NCBI GenBank assembly: GCA_000934455.1 | Contig: KN887914.1 | Coordinates: 16,541-44,855, forward strand | DNA: 28,315 nt | Direction of reading: 5' to 3' | Source: Apostichopus parvimensis | Taxonomy: Eukaryota; Echinodermata; Holothuroidea; Aspidochirotida; Stichopodidae | Part shown: positions 22,301 to 27,223 of the stretch, piece after piece | Numbering within the stretch: the stretch's first letter is position 1 | How the letters are laid out: every line of letters starts with the position of its first letter | Notes under the pieces: model-generated | The model's database searches: none | Seen by the model: only the letters and a program-made list of their open reading frames with translations | What the model was told of the DNA's origin: nothing | Translations under genes and position numbers: made by a program

Positions 22301-22959
22301 CATATTAAGGAATCTGAACAGCAAGGATACTGGTTTCATGGTGTGGAAGAAGTGTAAAAGTTTAGATGTTAATTTGAGGAATTTTACCTTGTCTATGGCC
22401 GTCACTGTCATCGCTGTCTTCCACGGGAACATTCCAAGTTATCAGATTGCGAGCCATACGTCCCTCTTCCTTTACTATGGACCTGACATTATCAAAGCTT
22501 GATGTACGTTGGTAATTCTATAAGAGAGAGATGCAAATAAGATGAAATTTTAACTTTATTTATAACTTTATTCAAATCACTTTACGCACCTTAGAAGTTT
22601 TGTGACCTACTAAACGTTCCCGCATCTACAGGAAAAATGTAAATTAACTAAAATAGCTATAAACAGTTCATACGTATAACATCATGCTTTGGGCGTGAGT
22701 GTCGCCCTCCCTTGTACCTCGTATCTACACTGCAACACCTCTAACAATACAGGGGTAGGTTCTTATTGTCTTTTATGAAATAATGTACAACTACAAACCA
22801 AATCATCACTACACATATATACTCTCTACGAACCTTTCCCTTTTGGCGATGGCCACCACCACTGCCATCAGAACGCTTCCCGTCTGATCCATTGGAAGCA
22901 CCACTTGAGCGTCCTTTATTTCCAGAGTTTGACCTCCGGCGTGAGGACGACTCACTCAT
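1204..22959 (-). CDS. SCAPER: SCAPER gene, 27 coding exons, 3' end outside window
   Basis: Spliced minus-strand gene rebuilt exon by exon; the entries below give each exon. In vertebrates SCAPER is a perinuclear/ER-associated protein that binds cyclin A/CDK2. It has also been shown to link TTC5-marked ribosomes to CCR4-NOT in tubulin mRNA autoregulation, and human loss causes retinal and intellectual disease. Seen here: SCAPER_N domain (about residues 145-260), acidic region (about 490-570), charged coiled coil (about 630-890), C2H2 finger (C889, C892, H905, H911) and a helical C-terminal region (1000-1424). The coding exons total 4272 bases, exactly 1424 codons if exons 5a and 5b are both used. 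Donor and acceptor phases agree throughout; only the acceptor of exon 24 was chosen by phase. The final ~50 codons and the stop known from vertebrate SCAPER are not in the window. The family call is very secure. Confidence 0.96.
1396..2594. other. SCAPER intron 25/26, nothing recognised
   Basis: AT-rich intron sequence. No conserved reading frame, repeat array or RNA gene was seen. Confidence 0.6.
2595..2747 (-). CDS. SCAPER: SCAPER coding exon 25
   Basis: Residues 1310-1360, phase 0 at both ends; acceptor CCGCAG|GGG after a long pyrimidine tract, donor AACCAG|GTAAGG. It reads GAEGISLEFRHIATYLIWYC, then MLHEVILIVGYFSLQNTDNQ, close to vertebrate GAEGLSLAFRHMASSLL and LLHEVIVCVGYFTVNHPDNQ. Confidence 0.96.
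3103..3298 (-). CDS. SCAPER: SCAPER coding exon 24 (5' limit uncertain)
   Basis: Residues 1244-1309, ending DLHLLQ with donor CTACAG|GTGAGA (phase 0). It contains RATGLAGIISLLYGILLHGG, matching vertebrate QATDLAGVLHMLYCVLFHG. The phase-2 donor of exon 23 fits acceptor CCACCAG (start 3298). However, the open frame continues upstream with EDSTS, resembling vertebrate QDPTG, which favours acceptors at 3311 or 3309. Those would need another small exon or another donor, since about 14 residues of the vertebrate protein have no counterpart here. Confidence 0.85.
3604..3705. repeat. Two diverged direct repeats in an intron
   Basis: The word GGCAGTATC..CTTATACCTATACTGG..CCCAACACTA occurs at about 3605-3640 and again at 3668-3705, 63-65 bases apart with small indels. 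It lies in the intron between exons 23 and 24. Confidence 0.75.
4096..4286. repeat. 95-bp tandem duplication in an intron
   Basis: Copy 1 is 4096-4190 and copy 2 is 4191-4286. Both begin TATATAGCATCAGGAGCAAT and end CAACACAGCCAGTTTGTGGG, with a handful of substitutions and one inserted base. It ends about 70 bases from the donor of exon 23. Confidence 0.88.
4355..4510 (-). CDS. SCAPER: SCAPER coding exon 23
   Basis: Residues 1192-1243. Acceptor TTCTAG|ATA (phase 2 in), donor AAGAG|GTACAA (phase 2). It reads YIVTCGIVDQLAEYLNSVQG then PIDTDKPTADFLQHSLGLLA, like vertebrate YVVNMGLIDKLCACFLSVQG and FLQHAAGLLHAM. Confidence 0.94.
4898..5121 (-). CDS. SCAPER: SCAPER coding exon 22
   Basis: Residues 1118-1191. 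Acceptor TCAAAG|GTT after a T-rich tract, donor ATAGG|GTACAG (phase 2). A polar insert (NSEPEADSSKDADVSKTS) precedes VNPLVGCLLQLLTSILHCLI, then another polar loop and FDQWASDIIG. It matches the less conserved vertebrate stretch around LTTGLLKVSAVVLGCLI, then QDLISYVV. Confidence 0.88.
5331..5454 (-). CDS. SCAPER: SCAPER coding exon 21
   Basis: Residues 1076-1117. Acceptor CTGTAG|GAC (phase 2 in), donor TTGAAC|GTAAGT (phase 0). It reads KTLCNAATAFRLTCRNCYDN then CQYILYSSKLAPVVELLMHQ, aligning with vertebrate KSLCNAINVYNLTCNNCSEN. The Cys pattern C-x2-C-x4-C (CRNCYDNC) is shared. Confidence 0.94.
5455..6300. other. SCAPER intron 20/21, nothing recognised
   Basis: AT-rich sequence without a conserved frame, tandem array or hairpin that stood out. 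Confidence 0.55.
6301..6413 (-). CDS. SCAPER: SCAPER coding exon 20
   Basis: Residues 1039-1075. Acceptor CTCTAG|GAC, donor ATCAA|GTAAGC (phase 2). It reads DQVDQIALRCFGGLSTLSRV then ILLIDTTNHAKTDPVPI, matching the vertebrate DQIAFQAAGGLTALEHIL segment (armadillo-like helices, inference). Confidence 0.92.
6749..6878 (-). CDS. SCAPER: SCAPER coding exon 19
   Basis: Residues 995-1038. Acceptor TTCCAG|ACT (phase 2 in), donor AAAGG|GTAAAT (phase 0). It reads KLQKSVKDINKYLQQQSGA then VSALDRALGEISRVMEKR, aligning with vertebrate VSALDRTLGEITRILEK; this starts the helical C-terminal region. Confidence 0.94.
6995..7170 (-). mobile_element. Penelope-like terminal relic with hammerhead-like core
   Basis: Read on the minus strand, a region at 7068-7030 has the layout of the hammerhead motifs carried in Penelope-like element termini: TTGAAGA, a 5-bp stem II (GATCC/GGATC with a 5-base loop), then GAAACGTC, flanked by complementary GCCT and AGGC (stem I). 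Next to it a perfect 22-bp inverted repeat (7099-7120 and 7144-7165) encloses 23 bases. No reverse-transcriptase frame is present, so this is a short, dead or non-autonomous piece inside the intron between exons 18 and 19. Assignment to Penelope-like elements is from the motif only. Confidence 0.6.
7030..7068 (-). ncRNA. Degenerate hammerhead ribozyme-like motif
   Basis: Minus-strand order: stem I GCCT (7068-7065), core TTGAAGA (7064-7058), stem II GATCC/GGATC (7056-7052 with 7046-7042), core and site GAAACGTC (7041-7034), stem I AGGC (7033-7030). The consensus core is CTGANGA...GAAA...GTC. The one core departure is the first base (C3 to T), expected to impair cleavage strongly. ACGT is self-complementary, so stem III could form between two copies. 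Confidence 0.5.
7775..7971 (-). CDS. SCAPER: SCAPER coding exon 18, basic region
   Basis: Residues 930-994. Acceptor TTGCAG|GAG (phase 0), donor GCAAA|GTATGT (phase 2). Lys/Arg-rich: KERQRACKKRARKLRQRMAL then RGKEYENNLPSKLQ, matching vertebrate RQKNKKKAKKIKARM and FRAKEYES. The basic stretch could bind RNA or act as a localisation signal (inference). Confidence 0.94.
8570..8671 (-). CDS. SCAPER: SCAPER coding exon 17, zinc finger histidines
   Basis: Residues 896-929, phase 0 at both ends; acceptor TTTCAG|ATC, donor GAAATG|GTAAGT. IPSEVYLLSHLRGRKHRE completes a C-x2-C-x12-H-x5-H finger (His905 and His911), a matrin/U1-like type also present in vertebrate SCAPER (SEVYLFSHVKGRKH). All four ligands are intact. 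Confidence 0.95.
9169..9324 (-). CDS. SCAPER: SCAPER coding exon 16, zinc finger cysteines
   Basis: Residues 844-895, phase 0 at both ends; acceptor CAATAG|CAT, donor GTTCTT|GTAAGT. It begins HDETMRRHSQLMEQKREKA and ends KKKFCSLCNVL. The cysteines (residues 889 and 892) are the first half of a C2H2 finger completed in exon 17, at the same site as vertebrate QCSLCNVLI. Confidence 0.95.
9462..9543 (-). CDS. SCAPER: SCAPER coding exon 15, coiled coil
   Basis: Residues 816-843. Acceptor TTGTAG|GGA (phase 2 in), donor AAAGG|GTAAAA (phase 0). It encodes RDREERLSALQAAQQAKEEE then MQKKIQQR, close to vertebrate RDREERLAALTAAQQEAMEE and LQKKIQ. Confidence 0.95.
9765..9914. repeat. 36-bp tandem repeat, about four units
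   Basis: The unit is about CCTAGGCTAGGCCCAATC + TACTACCATACAGATGTG, in roughly 4.1 copies with very few differences. It lies in the intron between exons 14 and 15. The low divergence between units suggests recent expansion. Confidence 0.92.
10298..10440 (-). CDS. SCAPER: SCAPER coding exon 14, coiled coil
   Basis: Residues 769-815. Acceptor CCTTAG|GAA (phase 0), donor GCCAG|GTACGA (phase 2). It encodes ERKKHLEEARLAKMEAIQKH then RRNQEEKMLQMRDQREMARE, a continuous charged helix in the position of the vertebrate ERKRALEAERQARVEE segment. Confidence 0.92.
10441..11165. other. SCAPER intron 13/14, scattered short repeats
   Basis: Holds repeated words around ATAGTTACCTCAA (about 11038-11050 and 11091-11103) and TACTCATAGTTACC that resemble the donor region of exon 13 (GGTTACCTGTACAG), but no coding frame. 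Possibly an eroded local duplication. Confidence 0.4.
11166..11321 (-). CDS. SCAPER: SCAPER coding exon 13, coiled coil
   Basis: Residues 717-768, phase 0 at both ends; acceptor TCACAG|GCA, donor TACAG|GTAACC. It begins ANEIAFINSLEASNKRHDIL, matching vertebrate NEIAFINTLEAQNKRHDVL, and continues EERQRKNEEKAAKEEAVQ. Its upstream intron carries the N gap. Confidence 0.95.
11347..12039. repeat. Near-identical ~220-base copies flanking the gap
   Basis: 11347-11562 and 11810-12039 are the same sequence. The only differences seen are one substitution (AAAGTAAC versus AAATAAC context) and a 14-base insertion in the second copy. This looks like two haplotypes placed in tandem, or a very recent tandem duplication. 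Confidence 0.92.
11650..11809. other. Assembly gap (160 N)
   Basis: A run of Ns within the intron upstream of exon 13. The flanks are two nearly identical copies of the same segment, so the true length is unknown and may be negative (overlap). Confidence 0.99.
12423..12563 (-). CDS. SCAPER: SCAPER coding exon 12, coiled coil
   Basis: Residues 670-716, phase 0 at both ends; acceptor TATCAG|ATC, donor GCAAAG|GTAAGG. It reads IEEVRKWKDYLLTKKKDQ and ends with LQMVVKKAQEEEAK, near-identical to vertebrate LQAIVKKAQEEEAK. Confidence 0.95.
12742..12853 (-). CDS. SCAPER: SCAPER coding exon 11, coiled coil
   Basis: Residues 632-669. Acceptor TTTTAG|GAG (phase 2 in), donor GAGAAA|GTAAGT (phase 0). Highly charged helix: SKAESQKRHEDRQVKAQKKR then EQMQDKKNRKLKVLHEK, the start of the long SCAPER coiled coil. 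Confidence 0.92.
12854..13466. other. SCAPER intron 10/11, nothing recognised
   Basis: T-rich on the plus strand. A long open frame here (12915-13283, plus strand) has hydrophobic, low-complexity content and no family resemblance; treated as chance. Confidence 0.5.
13467..13645 (-). CDS. SCAPER: SCAPER coding exon 10
   Basis: Residues 573-631. Acceptor GAACAG|AAT, donor AAGAG|GTAAGT (phase 2). It contains LDWSDVSAEFES, MSWAELVDD and the strongly conserved HALHMHEKLSSPSRKR (vertebrate HGIHMHEKLSSPSRKR). This is the clearest single piece of evidence for SCAPER. Confidence 0.97.
14078..14323 (-). CDS. SCAPER: SCAPER coding exon 9, acidic coiled coil
   Basis: Residues 491-572, phase 0 at both ends; acceptor GATAG|GAT, donor TATGGG|GTGAGT. 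It has an Asp/Glu-rich run (including VIEEEEEEEDN, from a GAG microsatellite at about 14230-14251). The conserved block DEAIAEAIAEEETLSKQIEE follows, then LVETDEGESDYG, which aligns with vertebrate EEAIASAIAEEEQLTREIEA and NIETDNDSDF. Confidence 0.95.
14966..15069 (-). CDS. SCAPER: SCAPER coding exon 8
   Basis: Residues 456-490. Acceptor CCTTAG|GTA (phase 1 in), donor AAAAG|GTGAAA (phase 0). It encodes GKVVEPVNSLTEAQSKEIL, then an acidic EEGEEEVEIL stretch and AVALEK. It corresponds to the short Glu-rich segment before the conserved EEAIASAIAEEE block and is weakly conserved by itself; phase and position support it. Confidence 0.85.
15791..16072 (-). CDS. SCAPER: SCAPER coding exon 7
   Basis: Residues 362-455. 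Acceptor TACCAG|ATG (phase 1 in), donor ATGG|GTAAAA (phase 1). It opens with DEEGWETVHRGKPNRGRPSS, the hallmark SCAPER motif (vertebrate EGWETVQRGRP). The rest is a hydrophilic, probably disordered linker that includes DSEKEN, as in vertebrate SCAPER. Confidence 0.95.
16756..16958 (-). CDS. SCAPER: SCAPER coding exon 6
   Basis: Residues 294-361. Acceptor TTGTAG|CTC (phase 2 in), donor GATG|GTAAGG (phase 1). It contains EPSWADRVKGKKIVKPVPV, the conserved SWADKVK-type motif of SCAPER, then a Pro-rich turn and a charged tail (DDPKNRKNEELTKAANED). Confidence 0.92.
17633..17773 (-). CDS. SCAPER: SCAPER exon 5b, canonical copy
   Basis: 141 bases, a multiple of three, phase 2 at both ends. It encodes PRSLAWEVRKSSPHRLTG, a Ser/Thr/Pro linker, and SRSLNFSGQDKS. 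Both ends match vertebrate SCAPER (PTSLAWEVKKMSPGR and RRSLNFGG), so this is the orthologous exon. Acceptor TTCTAG|ACC; donor CCAG|GTCGGT, again a weak donor. It can join exon 4 or exon 5a upstream and exon 6 downstream. Confidence 0.9.
18715..18935. repeat. CCACC-rich minisatellite between exons 5a and 5b
   Basis: An imperfect array of words such as CCTTCACCACCCTGAA and CCTACACCACCCCAAA, period about 13-16 bases. On the SCAPER pre-mRNA it reads G-rich (GGGTGGTGTAGGTT type). It sits in the 2.2-kb intron separating the two duplicated exons. Confidence 0.9.
19150..19720. repeat. Diverged direct repeats in intron 5a/5b
   Basis: ATTGTGATGGTTT followed by a GCCCTTTGTGT block appears near 19158 and again near 19305. 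ACCTGA(A)CCCATAAGCAAATGAATT-type words occur near 19248 and 19464, and CATGCATTC(A/G)GTACA blocks near 19420 and 19688. They are old local duplications. Confidence 0.7.
19991..20092 (-). CDS. SCAPER: SCAPER exon 5a, extra copy of a duplicated exon
   Basis: 102 bases, a multiple of three, phase 2 at both ends. It encodes PTSLVWEVRKSLSSPAKNR then TPSWPGDAKMPTSR. Acceptor CTTTAG|ACC; donor GAAG|GTTTGG, a poor match to consensus. Reading through the donor reaches a stop within a few codons, so this is a real splice limit if the exon is used. The start resembles both exon 5b and vertebrate PTSLAWEVKK, but the RSLNF motif found in 5b and in vertebrates is missing. It may be a cassette or a mutually exclusive alternative to 5b; the DNA cannot decide. 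Confidence 0.78.
20402..20534. repeat. Two diverged 69-bp tandem units
   Basis: Units start at about 20402 and 20471; both contain TTCAAACT, CCAGAACTACTCAA, GTTAA and ATGCAACGTT in the same order. They lie in the intron upstream of exon 5a. Confidence 0.8.
21207..21241. repeat. 35-base near-perfect palindrome
   Basis: The left arm AGAAAATTCACTTTAAA (21207-21223) and its exact reverse complement (21225-21241) are separated by a single G. It lies in the intron between exon 4 and exon 5a. Confidence 0.95.
21440..21540 (-). CDS. SCAPER: SCAPER coding exon 4, SCAPER_N domain
   Basis: Residues 179-212. Acceptor TATAG|GAA, donor AACAA|GTATGT (phase 2). It encodes EVIMILKSATQDFDALIKRI then NVQKDFENADENN, aligning with the vertebrate segment that begins EVLMMLDNYVRDFKALIDWI. 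The phase-2 donor can join either exon 5a or exon 5b. Confidence 0.94.
21935..22215 (-). CDS. SCAPER: SCAPER coding exon 3, start of SCAPER_N domain
   Basis: Residues 86-179. A basic, Ser-rich linker (KRKNRPHTLSKSEVPKSPKK and on) leads into RARYWAFLFDNLQRAVDEIY and then TCEVDESIVECK, the signature of the SCAPER_N domain. The donor AAG|GTGAGG is phase 0. Two in-frame acceptors are possible, CACAAG (exon starts 22215) and ATCAAG (exon starts 22206), differing by three codons; both accept the phase-1 donor of exon 2. A tandem-acceptor choice is possible. Confidence 0.94.
22388..22517 (-). CDS. SCAPER: SCAPER coding exon 2
   Basis: Residues 43-85. Acceptor TTATAG|AAT, donor CAAG|GTAAAA (phase 1). 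It reads YQRTSSFDNVRSIVKEEGR then MARNLITWNVPVEDSDD, matching the conserved SCAPER N-terminal motif (vertebrate form FQRSNSHDKVRRIVAEEGR then ARNLIAWSVP). This exon is one of the strongest anchors for the gene call. Confidence 0.93.
22834..22959 (-). CDS. SCAPER: SCAPER coding exon 1 (start codon, Ser/Gly-rich N terminus)
   Basis: Residues 1-42, starting MSESSSRRRSN and ending GGHRQKGK; donor AAG|GTTCGT, phase 0. The ATG at 22959 is the first one after a good acceptor (CTGCAG at about 22978), so a short 5' UTR piece (about 22960-22977) belongs to the same exon and a non-coding first exon is expected upstream. The segment is low-complexity Ser/Gly/Arg and longer than the vertebrate start, where a QRSNSHDKVR-like stretch lies close to Met1. 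The start is inferred; the in-frame Met in the upstream intron sequence (23025) lies before the acceptor and was not used. Confidence 0.8.
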
Positions 22960-22977
22960 GCTGAAATTCTCTTTACT

Positions 22978-24380
22978 CTGCAGATGAAGGAAAGCATGGA
23001 TGGGTTTATGAACACTTTGATGCATTCCTTTGCACCCAAAATTAACCTAATTACAAGGTGAAAATATCTTAGGTAAAATATAGTTTTAAATGTAAATAAG
23101 GTTAGATCTACAAAAATCTAGTAACATGCTATGATGTTGCTGCAATCTTACACCATGGATGATTTTTTTTTGTCCTGGTAATTTTTTGAAGTATTAACCA
23201 TTAATCTGTTGACAAGATGCAAAAATGGATATACACTCCTGTCATTAGTGCTGGGGAAAATTACTTGGGATGGGGATTGGGCTTTTGACATAAGTTGATA
23301 AGTATTAATGTTAAATATGGTACTAGGCCTATTATTTAAGGTAATTTTTTTATTCCCCTTAATTCCCATTGTACTGTGTCACACATATGTAGCTGCACTG
23401 ATGAACAATATGTAAAATTGCAACCACTTTCCAAATGCAATATTTATCTACACAGCTTCATGAGAATGACTAAACTTAAAATGGGAATATGGAAGCAACA
23501 CAGAATTATTTGTCATACCTTACTCCTTAGAGCAATAGGCAAGCTTCAGCACATTTTGAACCAAGACCCTTTCAGTTTCAGGTATAACTGTCATTAGGCC
23601 TACATATATGTCAGGAACTGATGAAAGTGTTCATCATAATGGGTCTAACTGCAGTATAAAACAAGGCTTAGGCTAAAATTCGAGCCAAAATGTGAGAGAT
23701 AATCATTACAGTTAGGCCTACCCTTTACTAGCTTAAAAGATCAAAGGCCTAGGCCTAGTAAGTGCTAAGCAACAAATCAATACTGTATGTACTCTAGTCT
23801 ATCATAGGCCTAATTGTGTCCACAGACTAGCCTCTAGCCAATGATAAGTAGGAGTGTGAGTTTTAACCTAACATTGGGCAGTGACTAAGTTGTATTGTCA
23901 GTAACTAGGCTTAGCCTAAGTTGTTTGTATCATATTTATATTGACAAGTGGAGTAATGTATAGGCCTAGCCTAGGCTCATTTGAGCTGACAAGTGACAAG
24001 CACTACAAATAATAATTGTTCAAAAAGCTACTTCAAGAGTTTATGTGCTACCATTTTATTTCCATAACTGTAACTTTGAATAGCTAAGTAACATTAACAC
24101 TGGTAAATTTACCCGTATTCTGTAACGTTAGGCTGGGTTCGTGTATATACTGTTACTTTGTTAGTCCTAACGTTAACATTTACTGTGTTAGACTGAATTA
24201 CGAACCTAATTTCGAAGACGAAGTAGCGTAATACTTATGGATTTTAGTCTAGCCTAGTACGAAGATAACCTATCCAGATTGTCCCTACCGAATCAATACA
24301 ACTGTTGCTAATCTGGATTACAATTTTAGGTTATCGGTAAGTTTCAACCGTACAATTGCGGACCAAATTACGAAGCTCAC
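22978..24380. other. SCAPER 5' intron, rich in AGGCCTAG words
   Basis: No coding frame recognised. From about 23590 to 23970 palindromic words AGGCCT, TAGGCCTA and CCTAGG recur many times, as in the 36-bp array at 9765-9914. Confidence 0.6.
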
Positions 24381-24470
24381 CGTGTTTGTAATCAGACGGA
24401 TTGTTGGATTAAGCAAGAATACCACAAATTGCAGTGTTTTGTTCCCGGGCACTACATTGGACAATATTCA
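24381..24470 (-). promoter_or_regulatory. Possible non-coding first exon of SCAPER
   Basis: Since exon 1 begins at an acceptor, a non-coding leader exon should lie upstream. A fair donor, ACACG|GTGAGC, ends an exon at 24381 on the minus strand. The upper limit and any promoter are not visible; no TATA box was seen. Speculative. Confidence 0.25.
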
Positions 24471-25020
24471 CAGTCCTGCAGTCAATACGCCAATCAGATT
24501 AGTCGACACAATACAATATATAATTGATTTGGGTCTACAAGTACACAACAAGACCCCATCGTTTCATGTTTCCTTAATCATTGGGTAAAATTGATTTTAT
24601 CATTTTACACCTCGAAAAGTCCTACTTCACAAGAAAAAGATGAGGTTTCATCGTAGTTACTTTTTCTTTAGCATATTTGTTTAAATTAGGGCGGCCTAAT
24701 AATAATTATACAGTAATATGCCTGTAGTCCTTGTAATCAAAAACTTAGCCCTTTTTAGCAATTACTTTTGGGCCAGCTAGGAGGGGGACAGGCAAAAAAT
24801 TCAATGGGAATTTTTGCAAAATTGTTCTATTCATTCAATAATTTTAATTACATTTGTATGGTAGCCAACAACTTTCCTCCTCTTCCCCTGCAGTGCATTA
24901 TACCTTTGGAAACTCGATTGCACAACCATTGTAAATTCTTGTACTGTGTTGAAGCTTCTAGCATTATTTAGGATAAGTGAATATAAATAGAGCTTAGAAG
25001 GACCATAAGAAAATACATAG
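24471..25020. other. Intergenic spacer, no gene recognised
   Basis: AT-rich. Short open frames here show no family resemblance. It probably includes promoter DNA for both divergent genes, but no motif can be supported. Confidence 0.4.
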
Positions 25021-25026
25021 CACCAA

Positions 25027-25419
25027 ATGGCGGAGCGTCCATACAGTCAGGGAGGGCGGATGCCCCCCCCCCCCCTGACGGACTCAAATGGACTGCTGGT
25101 GCCCTTTTCAGCTTTTTACCACTTTCTACTTATTCGCGATTATTGACTTTTTATTGCGCTCTCATCTACCTGTTGACATTTGTCACATTGGTGTAATTTT
25201 CTGACAAAATGCTCTAACGGCTATTTATTCTTCGTTTATCTGCAAATTAGCAAGGCCCGGAAAGGGTCTTTTCCGGCGATCTAGGGAGTATCTTTACTCC
25301 AAAAAATTCTGTACTCTCCGCGCCAACCTGTGGTGGCGCTCCGCTTAGATAGTGTCAAAAGTGCCCCTACAGACCTTTCTTGCCCCCTCTGACCAATACC
25401 CCTAGCTCCGCCACTGAAT
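25027..25419. mobile_element. Possible small inverted-repeat element
   Basis: ATGGCGGAG at the left (25028-25035) faces its inverted form CTCCGCCACT at the right (25406-25415), with G-rich/C-rich sub-terminal sequence on both sides. The phrase AGTGGCGGAGCTAGG (minus strand, right end) resembles ends of common repeat elements in invertebrate genomes. The inverted repeats are short and imperfect beyond about 8 bases. Confidence 0.3.
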
Positions 25420-25718
25420 AGCATGGTACCCAAACTTAGGTAGATCAATGAGTTTACAAAGGAGGGGTCGTGGCAACAGATGCGGGTAAATGTTACGGTG
25501 CTTATACCTCCTTTTGACTTTTTTTGACGGCAAGGTTCAAATGGCAGTGGTTCGGGGTGAGAGGGGAGGGTGGAAATCTCACTATCCCCTCCCTGAATAC
25601 GCGCCTTACTTCGTGGCCTATCATCCATGTATATTATATTGCCGTGACGAAGAAGGGTAGTGTCGAAGTAATACTATCCGCCTGGAGCAGTAATCCATAT
25701 AGGGTATATCCTGTACCA

Positions 25719-26000
25719 CAGAATGTTAACTCAGTGGTTTCAAACATAAGGTCCCGAGTTCGAGTCACTCCAAGATTAATGTATGTCGTCCAGTTACAGA
25801 GTTGTTGACAACGTGACATTTCATAATCATGGACGTTAAATATGAATCTAAAAGACTGACTTCGGTCAGCTTGCGGCTTTGATAAGCCAATTGATGGCTT
25901 TTTCGCGAGTTCCTGCTTGCAGGAGGATCTAAAATACATAATATAATACATACACATACATACATACATACATACATACATACACACATACATACATACT
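25719..26000 (+). mobile_element. tRNA-derived SINE-like unit
   Basis: A tRNA-like head has an A box (TTAACTCAGTGG, 25726-25737) and a B box (GAGTTCGAGTC, 25756-25766). Then comes a body with three tight hairpins: CTGAC-TTCG-GTCAG (25856-25869), GGCTT-TGAT-AAGCC (25875-25888) and TCCTGC-TT-GCAGGA (25911-25924). It ends in a CATA microsatellite tail (25947-25999). That order (Pol III promoter, structured body, simple-repeat tail) is typical of SINEs. No target-site duplication was found. Confidence 0.65.
25947..25999. repeat. (CATA)n microsatellite
   Basis: About 13 near-perfect tetranucleotide units with two CACA interruptions. It probably forms the tail of the SINE-like unit just upstream. 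Confidence 0.95.
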
Positions 26001-26497
26001 AGTTGCTTTGTATGCAGTCTTAGCAGACTCAAGGGATAGCAATCTGGCTAGCTGTACTACAGAGATTCTGCTGATTTCCCAGGGGACTGCGTGTTTTTGT
26101 GTACGTACTGGGGACTAACAGTAACAGACTCAGTGATAACAAGGGCTAAATTTGATCAGATGTTAATCGTTAATTACGTTAATACCATTTATTAACGGTC
26201 AGGGAGCACATATATTGCATAATATCGTCAAGTTTGATACCTTCTGCATTTCGAACTGAAGTTGTAAACTGTACCGTTTAATGTGACTGCATCTGTAGGG
26301 TGCCATGCAATTTACCAGTGACACTGACAGCAACTTTTCACGGCCAAGGATCACCTGATACTGTGTAATGTGTTAGGCCTGTTCACTACTGGCTTGTCAG
26401 AGAATATCGCCGTTTCTTTGTTTAACATTAATTGTGGCTAGCAAAGGCTTTGGGACTAGGCTAGTACAACTACATCATCAATTGAGACGAGTAGATT

Positions 26498-26702
26498 ATG
26501 TCTTCTGCAACTGGTATATTTCTGCTGTCCTTGACAGCTATTCCAATCGCATACAGCCTTAATTTCGCATATCAGCTATCATGGGGAGAATGGCCTGTTT
26601 TATTCATAGGTTGTGTTTGTCTTTTTGGTGTTGCACTGGTGGCATATGTGTTAGTGAAGTCATCCTCGAGTAGACACAGGATCAGTGATCCTTGTTTCTA
26701 TG
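26498..26702 (+). CDS. TM6SF1: TM6SF1/2-like protein, coding exon 1
   Basis: Starts MSSATGIFLLSLTAIPIAYS and continues through a second hydrophobic helix (VLFIGCVCLFGVALVAYVLV) to DPCFY; donor CTATG|GTAAGT, phase 1. It matches the vertebrate TM6SF start (ATGVFVLSLSAIPVTYVFN, ALLARVLVK, DPLFY). TM6SF proteins are multispan ER/Golgi or lysosomal membrane proteins of the EXPERA family; TM6SF2 affects lipoprotein lipidation. Vertebrates have two paralogues; this invertebrate copy is probably the single ancestor, so the symbol names the family. The ATG is the first in frame and aligns with the vertebrate start. It is transcribed away from SCAPER. Confidence 0.93.
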
Positions 26703-27223
26703 GTAAGTTACTAACCCAACAATCACAGTAGACTAGACCTAGGCTTCATCCTGTATTGCTTTGATACTTAATTATCAGTACCTAGGTTCACTTTAACTCC
26801 TGGCAGGTCTACACTAGATGTTACTATACTAGTGGTAGTTATTCCTATAATTCACAAATTTTGACCCCACTGAAAAGTGAAAATGTACCTGAACAGGTAA
26901 TAATGTGGTGTTTACAATATATGTGTGGTAATTCCACCATTTTTGGATTCTGTTTCTCATAATAACATTCTGGAAATACATTTTATTTTAAGCAGCCTAG
27001 ATATGCTGCTATACATTTTTGGAACAGCAATGTGCACATGGTGCATGATATTTTGCCATGATATATACTGCACCCGATAAATTGAAGTATTCACTGTTAA
27101 ATTTAAATAATGGACAGTCCTCTTGATTTATGCCTAGGCCATATTTATTAGGCCTTTTTATAGAAATTTTGTATAGTTCATTAATTATTTTAACCATGGT
27201 CGAATTTGTGTTCTTTTGCACAG
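26703..27223. other. TM6SF intron 1
   Basis: From GTAAGT to TTGCACAG, AT-rich, with nothing else recognised. Confidence 0.8.

Noticed and set aside
25719-25790. Genuine tRNA gene
   Set aside because: A and B boxes are present, but acceptor and anticodon stems do not fold well and the unit continues into a SINE-like body.
25634-26032. 132-codon minus-strand open frame with a CMYV repeat
   Set aside because: The repeat is translation of the CATA microsatellite, and the rest covers the SINE-like unit.
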